DNA of 30,468 nt, taken from the NCBI GenBank assembly GCA_910588645.1, contig CAJUOY010000018.1, positions 1-30,468 on the forward strand, in the 5' to 3' direction. A program made the translations under genes and the position numbers. Positions 1 to 9,649 of the stretch are shown here, in pieces. The stretch is from an uncultured Christensenellaceae bacterium. GTDB taxonomy: Bacteria; Bacillota; Clostridia; Christensenellales; Borkfalkiaceae. A model generated the notes under the pieces. That model saw nothing but the letters and a program-made list of their open reading frames with translations. It was not told the origin of the DNA and did no database searches. Positions within the stretch are counted from its first letter, which is position 1, and every line of letters begins with the position of its first letter.

Positions 1-106
1 TCGATTACGTGAGAGTATATGAAAAAATTGTTTGATGAGAGATGAAGTCGGGATTCCCGATCTTGTCGCTTTATTTAAAATTAGTCTTAAAAATTAGGAG
101 GAAACA

Positions 107-2590
107 ATGAAAAAGACTAAACTAATGACACTCGTAACACTGTTACTCGTGTGCATCTGCTCTTTCGCAGCTTTTATGACGGCCTGCGGATCAGATGTAA
201 AAGTTTCGTTCTCGCAGTCGGAAATCACTATGACTGTCGGTACGAAAAAATCGCTCGCGCTCACCGTAAGCGGTTCGGAAGACAAAGCCGAAGTAAAGAG
301 CAGCGACGAATCCGTAGTAACGGTAAGCCTTTCCGGAAAGCTTTGCTCGCTTTCGGCATTAAAGGAGGGTACCGCCACTATTACGGCGACTCTCGGCGAC
401 GTTAAGGCGGAATGCAAGGTAACCGTAGAAGAGGATAAGACCGAAAAAGTTACTATCACCCTCGACGGTAATCAAATCAATGAGCTTTCGATGGAAATGA
501 ACACCGAAAAGACTCTTGCCGCAACAGCTTCATTGGGCTCGGCTATCACCTGGCAGTCTTCCAACGAAAAAATCGCTACTGTTGAAAACGGTGTCGTCAA
601 GGCGCTTAAACCCGGCAACGCGACCATAACGGCTGCGGTAACAGGCTCTATCAAGGCGGAAGTTGCTTTAACCGTAACCCCTTCGGAGGGATACGAGTAC
701 TACGAACTCACTCTCAACGCAGGCGCGGCGGACGCAACCGCAAATCCCGGAACGTGGGCTTACTGGACAGAGTGGTGTCAGTTCACTACGTTGGAATATG
801 ACAACGGCACTATCAACGTCGACTTCACCGAAAACGGCGGCAACTGGTACAATATGCAGTTGTTCTACAACAATCCCGAAGTAGTAGACGGCAAATTCTA
901 TAAGCTTTCTTTCAATATCGACAGCTCTGCGGCGGGACACGTTACCGTCAACGGCGTAGTTTTGGAACTTAAAGAAGGCAAGCACGCATACGAAGTTTAC
1001 TTCACCGGCGGACTTGCGTTCAATATGCAGTTCGGCGTAAACGGCCCTACCGGTATCGACATTCCCGCTGCTGCGGTTTCCATTTCCGACATCACCTGGA
1101 CGGAAGATACCGAGCGCGTAACATTACAGGCTCCTTCGTTCACCTATAACGCAGAGACAAAGGCAGTTACAATCCAGGATCCCAACGAGAGCGGCGTTAA
1201 GAATTACCTTATAAACCTCTATCAGGGCGAAACCAAGGTCACGGCCGTTCCGGTTGTAAAATCGGGCGACGTATTGGATCTTTCAAAAGTTATGAACGGC
1301 GACTACAAAGCTAAAATTCAGGCTGTCGCATTAAACGCTCACTATATCGACTCCCCCGAATCGACGGAAGCGGTTGACATCACCGTTAAAAACGAAGGCG
1401 GTCTTTCCTATACCTTCCATCACGATCCCAACGGCGGCGAAGCGAATACGGAAATGGACGGCGGCGGCGTTCAGGCTAACGCAACCGCAGGCGTATGGAC
1501 TTTCTGGTCGGAAAACTGGGTAACGGTCGACGGTAAGTTTGAAAACGAAAAGCTCAACCTTTCGTTCAGCAACAACGCGGGCAACTGGTACGATACCCAG
1601 ATATTCTACAGAGTTCCCGGTCTCACGGACGGCAAAATTTACGTCCTTACCCTCAACATCGATTCCAACGCAAGCGGCAGAGTAACCCTTACGACGGGCG
1701 GCGGCGCTCAGGAATTTGTAATTAAGGAGGGCGCTCACGATTACGAAATAGCTATTGTCGGCGGCGGCTTATCCATTCAGTTCACCTTCGGTATCAACGG
1801 CGAGAGCTCTGCGCAGGAAATAAAGGCTGCGGAAATGGTATTCGAAGTAAAAGGAACTAAGGAAGCGGAAGCAACCGTGCTTGAGGCTCCTTCGTTCACA
1901 TATGACGCGGAAGCCAAGACTATCGCAATCACCGATCCCAACGAAAAGGGCGTGGGCGGCTACGTTCTCGGTCTCTTTGTAGGAGAAAGCGAAGCTCCCG
2001 AACTTACCCTTAACGTCAAAAACGGTGACGCGATCGATACGACCACGATCAAAAACGGAACTTATACACTCAAACTCAAAGCTCAGGGCGCTAACCTGCT
2101 CTATACCGAATCCGCTTGGTCGACGGTAACTGCTCAGCTCATAGTTGCAAACGACAAGACCGTTATCAATTACAGCGAAGAAAGCAGCGCGGACTTCACC
2201 TCCGGCTGGCGCTATTGGGACTCCAAAGAGGCAGCGGACTGGAACCAGTCGACGGCGGCTGTGTGCGAGGAGTGCTATATCGACGCAAACGGTAAAATAA
2301 CTTTAAAATACACCTGCACGGGAACGGGCGCGGCTTGGGCTATGCAGATGTTCTATAAACCTGCGGAAGCTGCTGATGGATACGACTCCAAGATGTCCGT
2401 AACTTCCAGCGTAGATACGACTATCTGGGTAAGCGGTCAGTCGATTGAGCTCAAAGCGGGCGTTAAGACCGAAATTACCGTTTCCAACTTCAAGAACGAA
2501 CACGGCAGTGCGATAGCTATTCAGTTCGGCGTAGTCGGCGGTACTTTCGAGATCGAAGACATCACCGTAACTCCCGCCGCTGCGGAATAA
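107..2590 (+). CDS. Surface lipoprotein with two Ig-like (Big2) domains and three carbohydrate-binding-like modules
   Basis: An 827-residue secreted lipoprotein. The N-terminus has a basic start, a hydrophobic core and a lipobox FMTAC with the lipidated Cys at residue 27. Residues about 31-110 and 115-195 read as bacterial Ig-like Big2 domains (pattern SSDESVVTV and GTATITAT). Three related beta-rich modules follow at about 197-335, 433-585 and 690-827. Each holds a W-rich stretch and the pattern NW(Y)xxQxFY...FGVNG, like CBM4/9-type sugar-binding domains. They are separated by two near-identical Fn3-like spacers beginning with the pattern APSFTY. The protein has no catalytic domain that I recognise, so binding of polysaccharide at the cell surface is inferred. 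The start is supported by a taggagg site 6 bases upstream. A strong hairpin terminator separates it from the GH3 glycosidase just downstream, which probably acts on the same substrate. Confidence 0.8.
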   Translation: MKKTKLMTLVTLLLVCICSFAAFMTACGSDVKVSFSQSEITMTVGTKKSLALTVSGSEDKAEVKSSDESVVTVSLSGKLCSLSALKEGTATITATLGDVKAECKVTVEEDKTEKVTITLDGNQINELSMEMNTEKTLAATASLGSAITWQSSNEKIATVENGVVKALKPGNATITAAVTGSIKAEVALTVTPSEGYEYYELTLNAGAADATANPGTWAYWTEWCQFTTLEYDNGTINVDFTENGGNWYNMQLFYNNPEVVDGKFYKLSFNIDSSAAGHVTVNGVVLELKEGKHAYEVYFTGGLAFNMQFGVNGPTGIDIPAAAVSISDITWTEDTERVTLQAPSFTYNAETKAVTIQDPNESGVKNYLINLYQGETKVTAVPVVKSGDVLDLSKVMNGDYKAKIQAVALNAHYIDSPESTEAVDITVKNEGGLSYTFHHDPNGGEANTEMDGGGVQANATAGVWTFWSENWVTVDGKFENEKLNLSFSNNAGNWYDTQIFYRVPGLTDGKIYVLTLNIDSNASGRVTLTTGGGAQEFVIKEGAHDYEIAIVGGGLSIQFTFGINGESSAQEIKAAEMVFEVKGTKEAEATVLEAPSFTYDAEAKTIAITDPNEKGVGGYVLGLFVGESEAPELTLNVKNGDAIDTTTIKNGTYTLKLKAQGANLLYTESAWSTVTAQLIVANDKTVINYSEESSADFTSGWRYWDSKEAADWNQSTAAVCEECYIDANGKITLKYTCTGTGAAWAMQMFYKPAEAADGYDSKMSVTSSVDTTIWVSGQSIELKAGVKTEITVSNFKNEHGSAIAIQFGVVGGTFEIEDITVTPAAAE

Positions 2591-2607
2591 TAAATTTTAT
2601 AACCCAT

Positions 2608-2646
2608 AAGGGCGGCGGCGCTTGCGCCGCCGCCCTTGAATATTTT
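2608..2646 (+). terminator. Intrinsic terminator between lipoprotein and GH3 gene
   Basis: A 13-bp GC-rich stem (2608-2620 pairs with 2625-2637) with a CTTG loop is followed by a T-rich tail. The GH3 ribosome binding site aaggag (2648-2653) begins directly after the tail, so the hairpin fills the whole gap and probably lowers GH3 transcript relative to the lipoprotein. Confidence 0.85.
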
Positions 2647-2661
2647 TAAGGAGCGAAAAAG

Positions 2662-5646
2662 GTGAAAATAAGTAAAAAATTATTAAAAACCATAATTTTA
2701 TCGGTTTCGGCCGTATTGCTTGCGGTTGTACTGATAGTCTCGAATTATTATATAAATTTTTACGCGCTGATAATTAACAGATTTCTTGTCGGCGATACCG
2801 TAGATTCTTCGGGCGAGGGCGCTCAAGAGGCTCTTGCGGCGGCAGACAAAGTCGTTCGCACGTCTGCGGAAGAGAGTATAGTTCTTTTAAAGAACGCCAA
2901 GAAAAACGATACGGAAAATTTCCTGCCTATAAAAGACCTCAACAAAGTAAATCTCTTCGGCTGGGGTTCGACCGACGCGGGGCTTTTGCTTACGGGCGGC
3001 GGCAGCGGCGGCACTTCCATTACGGATACGTTGGAAAACGGCTCGCCCAGAATAAAGGTGGATCTCACCGACGCGTTGACCGAAGCCGATATAGAATACA
3101 ATACCGAACTCACCCGCGAGTATGAAAATTTCAGTAAATTCGACGCCGATCTGCGTCCCAAGGGTTCGACGGGCGCTAACGCGGTGGAAAGTCTCCTCAA
3201 TCCCGGTGAAAGCTTCTATACGGACGCGCTTATGCAAAACGCAAAGGCCTATTCCAATACCGCCATTGCCGTTATCAGCCGTTGGGGCTGTGAAAACGGC
3301 GGCGGCAACGAGTTGAAGTCCATAGGCAAATATTCGGAAGGAACATTTTTGGAACTTACGCGTGAGGAAAAGTATATGTTCCAAAAATTACAGGAAAAGG
3401 AGTTTGACGTAATAGTACTGCTCAACGTGTGCAACAACATCGAACTTGGTTTCCTTGAAGATTATTCCTGCATAAAGGCCTGTCTGCACATAGGCATACC
3501 CGGACAATCGGGAATGGCGGCCGTTCCCCGCATAATTACGGGCGAAGTCAATCCCTCGGGCAGAATAAGCGACACTCTTCCTTACGACTATCAGACAAAT
3601 AACCCCACTTATATAAACGCAGTCAAAAACGGCAACGATCTCACCTATCAGGAAGGCATCTATTTCGGATACAAGTGGTATGAAACGGCGGATGCCGAGG
3701 GTTATTTCGATCACGTGGAAAATGGTTACGACGGAGTAGTTCAATTCCCGTTCGGTTTCGGTTTATCTTATACGACCTTCGATTGGACGGTTAACTGGCA
3801 CGGCGAAAACGAACTTTCCGCCGACGGCGAATACAAGATCGGCGTCACGGTACGCAACAGCGGCACAACGGCGGGCAGGGAGGTAGTTCAGCTTTACGGA
3901 CACGCGCCCTATATCGAGGGCGGCATAGAAAAGGCCGAAAGAGTCTTGCTTGATTTCGTCAAAACCCCGGTAATCGAACCGGGTAAAACGGCTACGGTTG
4001 AATTGAAGTTTACCGCGTACGATCTGGCTTCTTACGACGAATACGACAAAAACGGCAACAGTTTTAAAGGTTACGAACTCGATTCAAGCACTTCCTCGAA
4101 CAATTACAGGATTTCCGTTATGAGTAACGCTCACGAAGAAGTCGCCGGTAAAGATATGAGCCTTAAATCAAACATCCGTTATGAGAACGATCCCGTCACG
4201 GGTAAGCCTGTCGGCAATCTTTTCACAGGTTCTGAAGCGTACGCTTCCTGCCCCATTGACGGAAGTTCGGCCTACGCAAACAAAATCGATTATCTTTCGA
4301 GAAAGGACAACTTCGCAAACTTCCCCAAAACCCGTGCGGGGACAAGCAATAACACCATAACAAACGCCGCGGCGTCTTTCCGCTATAAGGGTTATGACGG
4401 CATGGACGTTTCCGCTTATGAGTACGGCACGGATATGGGATTATATCTTGTCGGCGTAGAGCAGGAAGAGGGCTCGCCTATGCGCGCTACGTTGGAAATG
4501 CTCAGCGGCGAGGATACGTCTGTTACGCTTACGTTCTTTGACGACGTTTTAGATATGCTTGCGGATTACGACTCCGAATATTGGGAGTATTTCCTCAATC
4601 AGCTTTCGGAGGACGACGTTAAAAATCTTATCGGTCTCGGCGGATTCCAGACGGTTGAACTGTATAATATAGGCAAACCCCGCTGTACGGATAAGGACGG
4701 TCCCGCGGGCTTCAACAACAACGTTTCCAGTCCCGGCAAATCGAGCGAATATACGCTCTTCCCCAGTGAATCTCTTCTCGGATGCTGTTGGGATAAGGAG
4801 CTTGCTTACGACATAGGCGAAGCTCAGGCCAAGATAGGCAACTCTATGGGTATCAACGGTTGGTACGGTCCCGGAGTCAATTTGCACCGTTCGGTATACA
4901 ATTCACGCAATTACGAATATTTCAGCGAGGACGCTGTATTGAGCGGAAAACTCGCCGCGGATATGGTAAGGGGTGCAAAGGAACACAATCTTTACTGTTA
5001 TATCAAACACTTTGCAGTGAGCGAAGCGGGACAGAACCCCAAGGAGCTCAATACCTGGCTTACCGAGCAGACTCTGCGTGAATGCTATTTGAAGCCCTTT
5101 GAAATAGCCGTTAAAGAGGGTGGAGCAAACGCCGTTATGAGCGCGTTCAATAGGGTGGGCGCAACTCTTTCCGGCTACAACCATGCAATGCTTACGGACG
5201 TTTTAAGAGAGGAATGGAATTTTAGGGGAAGCGTCATTACCGACTGGTACGAGGGCAGCGGATATATGTCCAATCACGAGTTGGGTGTTCTCGGCGGCAA
5301 CGATCTTTGGCTGTGCGGAACGAGCGCAACGGCAAACGCCAAGCTTGATCTGTCAAAGCCCGAAATAGCTTATGCGGCGCGTCAGTCGTGTAAAAATATA
5401 CTTTACACCTATATAGACACAAACCTTACGGCATCGTCTATAAACGTCAATGCGGAAGCAAGATCGGCGCTGTTTACCGCGCTTTGGGCGGTACTCGATA
5501 TTCTGCTTATCGGAGCAATCGGCGCGCTTGTTACCTTTGCGGTATTGCCTTACGTCAAAAAAGGTAAATCCGTAAAAGAAAACGTTGCGGCGGAACCTAC
5601 GGCCGCGGGCGCAGGCGACGAGCCTTCGGCGGAAAATAAAGAATAA
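2662..5646 (+). CDS. Domain-permuted glycoside hydrolase family 3, membrane-anchored
   Basis: A 994-residue beta-glycosidase of family GH3 with permuted order. The GH3 C-terminal alpha/beta sandwich comes first (about 60-340, ESIVLLKN motif). It is followed by the Fn3-like domain (about 360-490, after FPFGFGLSYTTF), and the catalytic (alpha/beta)8 domain comes last (about 640-920). The catalytic domain shows GPGVNLHRS, RNYEYFSED, KHF and VITDW, whose Asp861 is the expected nucleophile. This order is known from some ruminal and gut Clostridia enzymes. A membrane helix lies at residues 7-30 and a second at about 935-965, followed by a basic then acidic tail, so the enzyme is probably tethered at both ends with the catalytic part outside. 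The start is GTG with aaggag 8 bases upstream. It probably cleaves oligosaccharides captured by the lipoprotein upstream; the exact sugar cannot be told from sequence. Confidence 0.9.
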   Translation: MKISKKLLKTIILSVSAVLLAVVLIVSNYYINFYALIINRFLVGDTVDSSGEGAQEALAAADKVVRTSAEESIVLLKNAKKNDTENFLPIKDLNKVNLFGWGSTDAGLLLTGGGSGGTSITDTLENGSPRIKVDLTDALTEADIEYNTELTREYENFSKFDADLRPKGSTGANAVESLLNPGESFYTDALMQNAKAYSNTAIAVISRWGCENGGGNELKSIGKYSEGTFLELTREEKYMFQKLQEKEFDVIVLLNVCNNIELGFLEDYSCIKACLHIGIPGQSGMAAVPRIITGEVNPSGRISDTLPYDYQTNNPTYINAVKNGNDLTYQEGIYFGYKWYETADAEGYFDHVENGYDGVVQFPFGFGLSYTTFDWTVNWHGENELSADGEYKIGVTVRNSGTTAGREVVQLYGHAPYIEGGIEKAERVLLDFVKTPVIEPGKTATVELKFTAYDLASYDEYDKNGNSFKGYELDSSTSSNNYRISVMSNAHEEVAGKDMSLKSNIRYENDPVTGKPVGNLFTGSEAYASCPIDGSSAYANKIDYLSRKDNFANFPKTRAGTSNNTITNAAASFRYKGYDGMDVSAYEYGTDMGLYLVGVEQEEGSPMRATLEMLSGEDTSVTLTFFDDVLDMLADYDSEYWEYFLNQLSEDDVKNLIGLGGFQTVELYNIGKPRCTDKDGPAGFNNNVSSPGKSSEYTLFPSESLLGCCWDKELAYDIGEAQAKIGNSMGINGWYGPGVNLHRSVYNSRNYEYFSEDAVLSGKLAADMVRGAKEHNLYCYIKHFAVSEAGQNPKELNTWLTEQTLRECYLKPFEIAVKEGGANAVMSAFNRVGATLSGYNHAMLTDVLREEWNFRGSVITDWYEGSGYMSNHELGVLGGNDLWLCGTSATANAKLDLSKPEIAYAARQSCKNILYTYIDTNLTASSINVNAEARSALFTALWAVLDILLIGAIGALVTFAVLPYVKKGKSVKENVAAEPTAAGAGDEPSAENKE

Positions 5647-5660
5647 TAACAAAACTCTAA

Positions 5661-5693
5661 AAAGGCGGACGCAAATGCGTCCGCCTTTAAAAA
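5661..5693 (+). terminator. Intrinsic terminator after GH3 gene
   Basis: A 12-bp stem (5661-5672 with 5677-5688) and an AAAT loop lie 14 bases after the GH3 stop. The U tract on the plus strand is short. Confidence 0.8.
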
Positions 5694-5708
5694 ACTTTAC
5701 TTACGGCG

Positions 5709-5737
5709 TTGTAAATCCCGGTAAGATATGTTATAAT
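5709..5737 (+). promoter_or_regulatory. Sigma-A promoter of the hybrid histidine kinase
   Basis: The -35 TTGTAA (5709-5714) and a perfect -10 TATAAT (5732-5737) are separated by 17 bases. The start codon lies about 35 bases downstream. Confidence 0.8.
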
Positions 5738-5771
5738 CTTCTAAATAATAGTTATACGAGGTAACTTGCCT

Positions 5772-8700
5772 ATGTTAAAGCAAAAATGGCGCGACGCCGC
5801 CGTAATTGCGGCCAGTCTCATAGTAGTCGTCGTGACCGTTATATTTTATTCGTTGTTTACTTCGCAATACATATTCAGCGAAAGCTCCACTCACCTCAAA
5901 GAGATCTACGAGCAGGTGAATTTCCGTGTCGAAAATCAGATTGCCGACGGAAGAAGTATGCTTAAAAGCTGGAGAAATTACATAAAAAACACGGTTGAAA
6001 TTCTCAACGGCGACGCGAGCCAGTCGGAAAAGGAGCTGCACGAGGACGAATTCGATTCCTTTTTAAAGGCACAGAAGGAAGAACTTGAATTTACCGACTT
6101 TTATTTTATAAGTCTGCCCACCGCCGAACAGGAGAGCGCGGACGCGGATAAGGAGGAGACCTTCAAGTACGAGTATTCGCTTATGTCCCCTATATCGGGA
6201 AATACCGAGACAATACTTTTACGCCGCTCTTTGAGAAAGCTTTTGAGCGAGGACAACGGCGGCGTATCCGGGATAGTCACCGATAAGGACGGCAACAGCA
6301 AGACCGTAATAGTTTTTTCCGTGCTTTTGGGCGGTGAAAACCAATTCGATAACGAATATTCATATAAGGGGTTTTCCTTTATTTCCATAGGACTTTGTTT
6401 CGATACCGAAAGTATGCTCAAATTATTTAACGTAAACGTATTCGATTCAAGCGGCGAATATTTCATCGCCCTGCCGGACGGGTTCGTTCTCTTGCAATCG
6501 GGTAAAAATAATACGGAAAACGTTCTGCAATTTTTGCAGAACGAGACGACCGTCGTCACAGGCAAGAAAATTTCAGAAATCGGCGAAGATTGGATGTGGG
6601 AAGCTTCCTTGCACGACAATTCTCAAAAGGCCGATACCGTCCTTATAAAAACTCGGGCGGACGGAGTGGAGAGGTATTTGACATATATGCCGATAGGCTT
6701 CGGCGGGTGGATGCTTGTCGGTCTCAGCCCGTCGGATATCGTCAACGATACGCTCAATACGTTCAGGCTTACCACGGTATTGGTTATGTCTGTCATCTTC
6801 CTGCTTATGGCGGCGGCGGTAGTATGGATCGTTCTTACCCGCCACAGACAGAGCATAAAGGAGAAAAATCTTGAAATAAGTTCAAGGGAAAATCTTTTGG
6901 ATTTACTAACGGTCAATTCAAACGACGTGTTTATACTCTTTTCCGTGGACAGTCTGAAAGTTGATTACGCAAGCTCGAATATAGGCAAAGTTTTGGGGCT
7001 CGACTACGAGGAACTTAAAAAGGACGTACGCAGTCTCAAAGCAACGGACGTCGACGATATGTTCGAGTTCGATAAGGAGGCCATAGACAACCTGCCCGTA
7101 GGCAGCACGCTCGAATACGATCTCAAGCTTAAACACCTTAACGACGATAAACAGTACTGGTATCATCTCACGCTCTATCATGCGGCGTATAACGATTCGG
7201 ACAGCGGTATATTAATGCTTTCCGACCGCACGAGGGAGCGCAAACTCAACGATACTTTGGAGGACGCCTTGCAGATAGCCAAGTCGGCAAACGAGGCGAA
7301 GAGTAACTTCCTTGCAAATATGTCGCACGACATCCGTACTCCTATGAACGCCATTCTCGGCTTTGCCACGCTCTTGGCTAAGGATGCGGATAAACCCGAT
7401 AAGGTGCGGGAGTATATCCGTAAGATCTCATTCTCCGGACAACATCTTTTAAGCCTTATAAACGATATTCTCGATATGAGCAAGATAGAAAGCGGCAAGA
7501 CCACCTTGAACAAGGAGGACTTCGGACTTTCCGAATTGCTGGAAGAACTGTACAGTATTATAGTCCCCCAGGCTAAGGCTAAAAATCAGGTGTTCGAGAT
7601 GTACACCAAGGGAAACCTTCCCGAACGCGTTTACGGCGACAGACTGCGTCTGAACCAGGTAATGCTTAACCTGTTGTCCAATGCCAATAAATATACTCCC
7701 GCAAACGGCAGAATAGAGCTGACTATCGAGGCGCTCGATAAGGCCGTGCCCAACCATACCCACCTCAGAATAGAGGTCAAGGACAACGGCGTGGGAATGA
7801 GCGAAGAATTTTTGAAGACGCTCTTCGATCCTTTCTCCCGTGAGCAGACCGCAAAGACCAAAAATATTCAGGGTACGGGCTTGGGAATGGCGATAGTCAA
7901 AAATATCGTAACCCTTATGGGCGGTACGATCAGCGTGGAAAGCAAGATAGACGAAGGCAGTACCTTTGTAATAGAACTTGAACTTGCGATAGCTTCACAG
8001 CTTTCGGCGGACGACAATGAATTTTGGCATAGACACAGCGTCACTCACGTGCTTGTAGTGGACGACGAGGAGGATATATGCCTCGGCATACGCGAACTTA
8101 TGGAAGGAACGGGCGTGGAAATAAGCTATGCTTTGAGCGGTGAAACCGCTCTCGATATGGTACGCGCCGCTCATTCCAATGGCGAAGATTATCCCGTTAT
8201 TCTGCTTGACTGGAAGATGCCCGGTATGGACGGCATACAAACCGCCAAGGGCATTCGCGGAATAGTCGGCTCCGACGTTAGCATAATGGTGTTGACTTCG
8301 TATAATTTCGACGAAATCGAAGACGAGGCCAAGGAAGCGGGTATAGATTTATTCCTGCCCAAACCTTTCTTTGTATCGAACTTCCGCAACGCGGTGGAAA
8401 AGCTGACTTCGGGGCGCACGTCGGAGATGAAGGCGGCTCCTTCTTCGAATGCAATTTCGGGACTTAAAGTTCTTGCGGCAGAAGACAACGAGATCAACGC
8501 GGAAATTTTAACCGAGTTGTTGGAGATCGAGGGCGTCGAATGCGATATCGCCTGCAACGGCAAGGAGGCTTTGGATAAGTTCGAAAGTTCTTCCTTGGGC
8601 GCTTACGACGTGATATTTATGGACGTGCAGATGCCCGTTATGAACGGTTACGAGGCCACGCGCGCGATCCGCGACTGCAATCATCCCGAAGCAAGGACGA

Positions 8701-8852
8701 TACCTATAATAGCTATGACGGCAAATGCGTTCGACGACGACATAAAGCAGGCTCTCGATTCGGGAATGAACGCGCACATGGCTAAACCCATAGATATGAC
8801 GAAGTTAAAAGAGATAGTGTCGGAGCTTTGTAAAAAGAATAAAGATCAATAG
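5772..8852 (+). CDS. Hybrid sensor histidine kinase with two receiver domains
   Basis: A membrane sensor kinase of 1026 residues. It has one helix at about 12-30, a large extracytoplasmic sensing region (about 33-325, possibly Cache-like), a second helix at about 328-350, and a cytosolic PAS domain (about 365-485). The HisKA domain carries the phospho-accepting His519 in MSHDIRTPMNA, followed by an HATPase_c domain with N, G1 and G2 boxes (NLLSNANKYTP, DNGVGM, GTGLGMAI). Two receiver domains follow, with phosphorylatable Asp813 (LLDWKMPGMDG) and Asp951 (FMDVQMPVMNG). No DNA-binding or other output domain is present, so a separate phosphotransfer partner or regulator elsewhere is expected. I place the start at the ATG at 5772 because the gaggt site is 9 bases away; a TTG at 5766 is only 3 bases from it. 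The signal sensed is unknown. Strong terminators on both sides make it a single-gene transcript. Confidence 0.92.
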   Translation: MLKQKWRDAAVIAASLIVVVVTVIFYSLFTSQYIFSESSTHLKEIYEQVNFRVENQIADGRSMLKSWRNYIKNTVEILNGDASQSEKELHEDEFDSFLKAQKEELEFTDFYFISLPTAEQESADADKEETFKYEYSLMSPISGNTETILLRRSLRKLLSEDNGGVSGIVTDKDGNSKTVIVFSVLLGGENQFDNEYSYKGFSFISIGLCFDTESMLKLFNVNVFDSSGEYFIALPDGFVLLQSGKNNTENVLQFLQNETTVVTGKKISEIGEDWMWEASLHDNSQKADTVLIKTRADGVERYLTYMPIGFGGWMLVGLSPSDIVNDTLNTFRLTTVLVMSVIFLLMAAAVVWIVLTRHRQSIKEKNLEISSRENLLDLLTVNSNDVFILFSVDSLKVDYASSNIGKVLGLDYEELKKDVRSLKATDVDDMFEFDKEAIDNLPVGSTLEYDLKLKHLNDDKQYWYHLTLYHAAYNDSDSGILMLSDRTRERKLNDTLEDALQIAKSANEAKSNFLANMSHDIRTPMNAILGFATLLAKDADKPDKVREYIRKISFSGQHLLSLINDILDMSKIESGKTTLNKEDFGLSELLEELYSIIVPQAKAKNQVFEMYTKGNLPERVYGDRLRLNQVMLNLLSNANKYTPANGRIELTIEALDKAVPNHTHLRIEVKDNGVGMSEEFLKTLFDPFSREQTAKTKNIQGTGLGMAIVKNIVTLMGGTISVESKIDEGSTFVIELELAIASQLSADDNEFWHRHSVTHVLVVDDEEDICLGIRELMEGTGVEISYALSGETALDMVRAAHSNGEDYPVILLDWKMPGMDGIQTAKGIRGIVGSDVSIMVLTSYNFDEIEDEAKEAGIDLFLPKPFFVSNFRNAVEKLTSGRTSEMKAAPSSNAISGLKVLAAEDNEINAEILTELLEIEGVECDIACNGKEALDKFESSSLGAYDVIFMDVQMPVMNGYEATRAIRDCNHPEARTIPIIAMTANAFDDDIKQALDSGMNAHMAKPIDMTKLKEIVSELCKKNKDQ

Positions 8853-8866
8853 AAAAATTTCGGTTT

Positions 8867-8899
8867 AAGACGGGGCGGTTTTGCCGCCCCGTCTTATTT
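8867..8899 (+). terminator. Intrinsic terminator after histidine kinase
   Basis: A 12-bp stem (8867-8878 with 8884-8895) with a TTTTG loop, 14 bases after the stop codon, followed by ATTTG. Confidence 0.85.
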
Positions 8900-8981
8900 G
8901 TCCATAAAATTGCGACTTTTAAATAAAAAACTATTGTACAATGGTATACGGCAAATCGTGATTTACAAAGAGGAGGTAATT

Positions 8982-9629
8982 ATGAACTATTTCACCGAAC
9001 GCGCCGTTTACTATTGGTTTCTGTTAAACGAAATTGCGGATGCGGACAAAAAACTGTGGACATATCTTTCGGGGCTTTTTGCCGTGGATAAAAAGGAGAG
9101 TGCGGCATACGGCGCCTTGCTCGGGAATGAAATTCTCGCGGAAATCAGTTCCGTGGAGGATGCCGAAACATATAAGAATTATCTCGATGGTTATTGCCGC
9201 GACGGCAAGGAATTCGGCAAGTCCGAAAGGGAACGCGCAATAATTGAGACCAAGTCTCTTGCGTTGTGCAAAATTGCGGAAATTTTCGGCGCGGGAACTT
9301 CCAAGACCAGCAGATTGCAGATGTTGTCTTTAAACTACGGGCGGGATACCTGCGCGTCCGTGCTCTTTGCGTTAAGACTTGCGTATCTTTCCGTCGACGC
9401 GGAACTGTCAAAGCACGCCGAGGGCATATTGACAAAGGAATTCAGAAGTTCGGCAAACTGCGACGCGGGGCTTATACTGCTCGGCTTGGGCAAGGAGGGC
9501 GCGGAGGAAATCGCGGCCGAGCTAATGGGCGCGCCCGAAATGCTCTTACGACCGGACGCTTTAAAAGTTCTTTCCGCACGATTTGGCGGCGGCGGAAGAT
9601 TTCGCGGCAAGCGCGGAATAGGCTTTTGA
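8982..9629 (+). CDS. Unrecognised protein encoded just upstream of VirD4-like ATPase
   Basis: A 215-residue protein that I do not recognise. It has no signal peptide or convincing membrane helix. It looks mostly alpha-helical, with a weakly hydrophobic first 30 residues and a glycine- and arginine-rich tail (GGGGRFRGKRG) that could bind nucleic acid; that last point is inference. The start at 8982 is chosen because aggaggt lies 4 bases upstream; the reading frame runs open further upstream, but only into the terminator of the kinase gene. The ATPase gene starts 20 bases after its stop, with its own aaaggag site, so the two are probably co-transcribed and may function together. Upstream there are only partial promoter matches (TACAAT at 8937 with a poorly spaced -35). 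Confidence 0.75.
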   Translation: MNYFTERAVYYWFLLNEIADADKKLWTYLSGLFAVDKKESAAYGALLGNEILAEISSVEDAETYKNYLDGYCRDGKEFGKSERERAIIETKSLALCKIAEIFGAGTSKTSRLQMLSLNYGRDTCASVLFALRLAYLSVDAELSKHAEGILTKEFRSSANCDAGLILLGLGKEGAEEIAAELMGAPEMLLRPDALKVLSARFGGGGRFRGKRGIGF

Positions 9630-9649
9630 AAGTAAAGGAGACCGAATAA

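Noticed and set aside
3..35. A short open end (DYVRVYEKIV then stop) at the left edge that could be the tail of an upstream gene
   Set aside because: Only ten residues are visible and nothing identifies the family; the weak hairpin at 48-60 after it is too small to confirm a terminator.
5766..5771. Alternative TTG start for the histidine kinase
   Set aside because: It is only 3 bases from the ribosome binding site, whereas the ATG at 5772 has normal spacing.
8910..8950. Promoter for the 215-residue protein gene
   Set aside because: TACAAT at 8937 pairs with TTGCGA only at a 21-base spacing, and TGGTATACG lacks a -35; neither is good enough to list as a feature.
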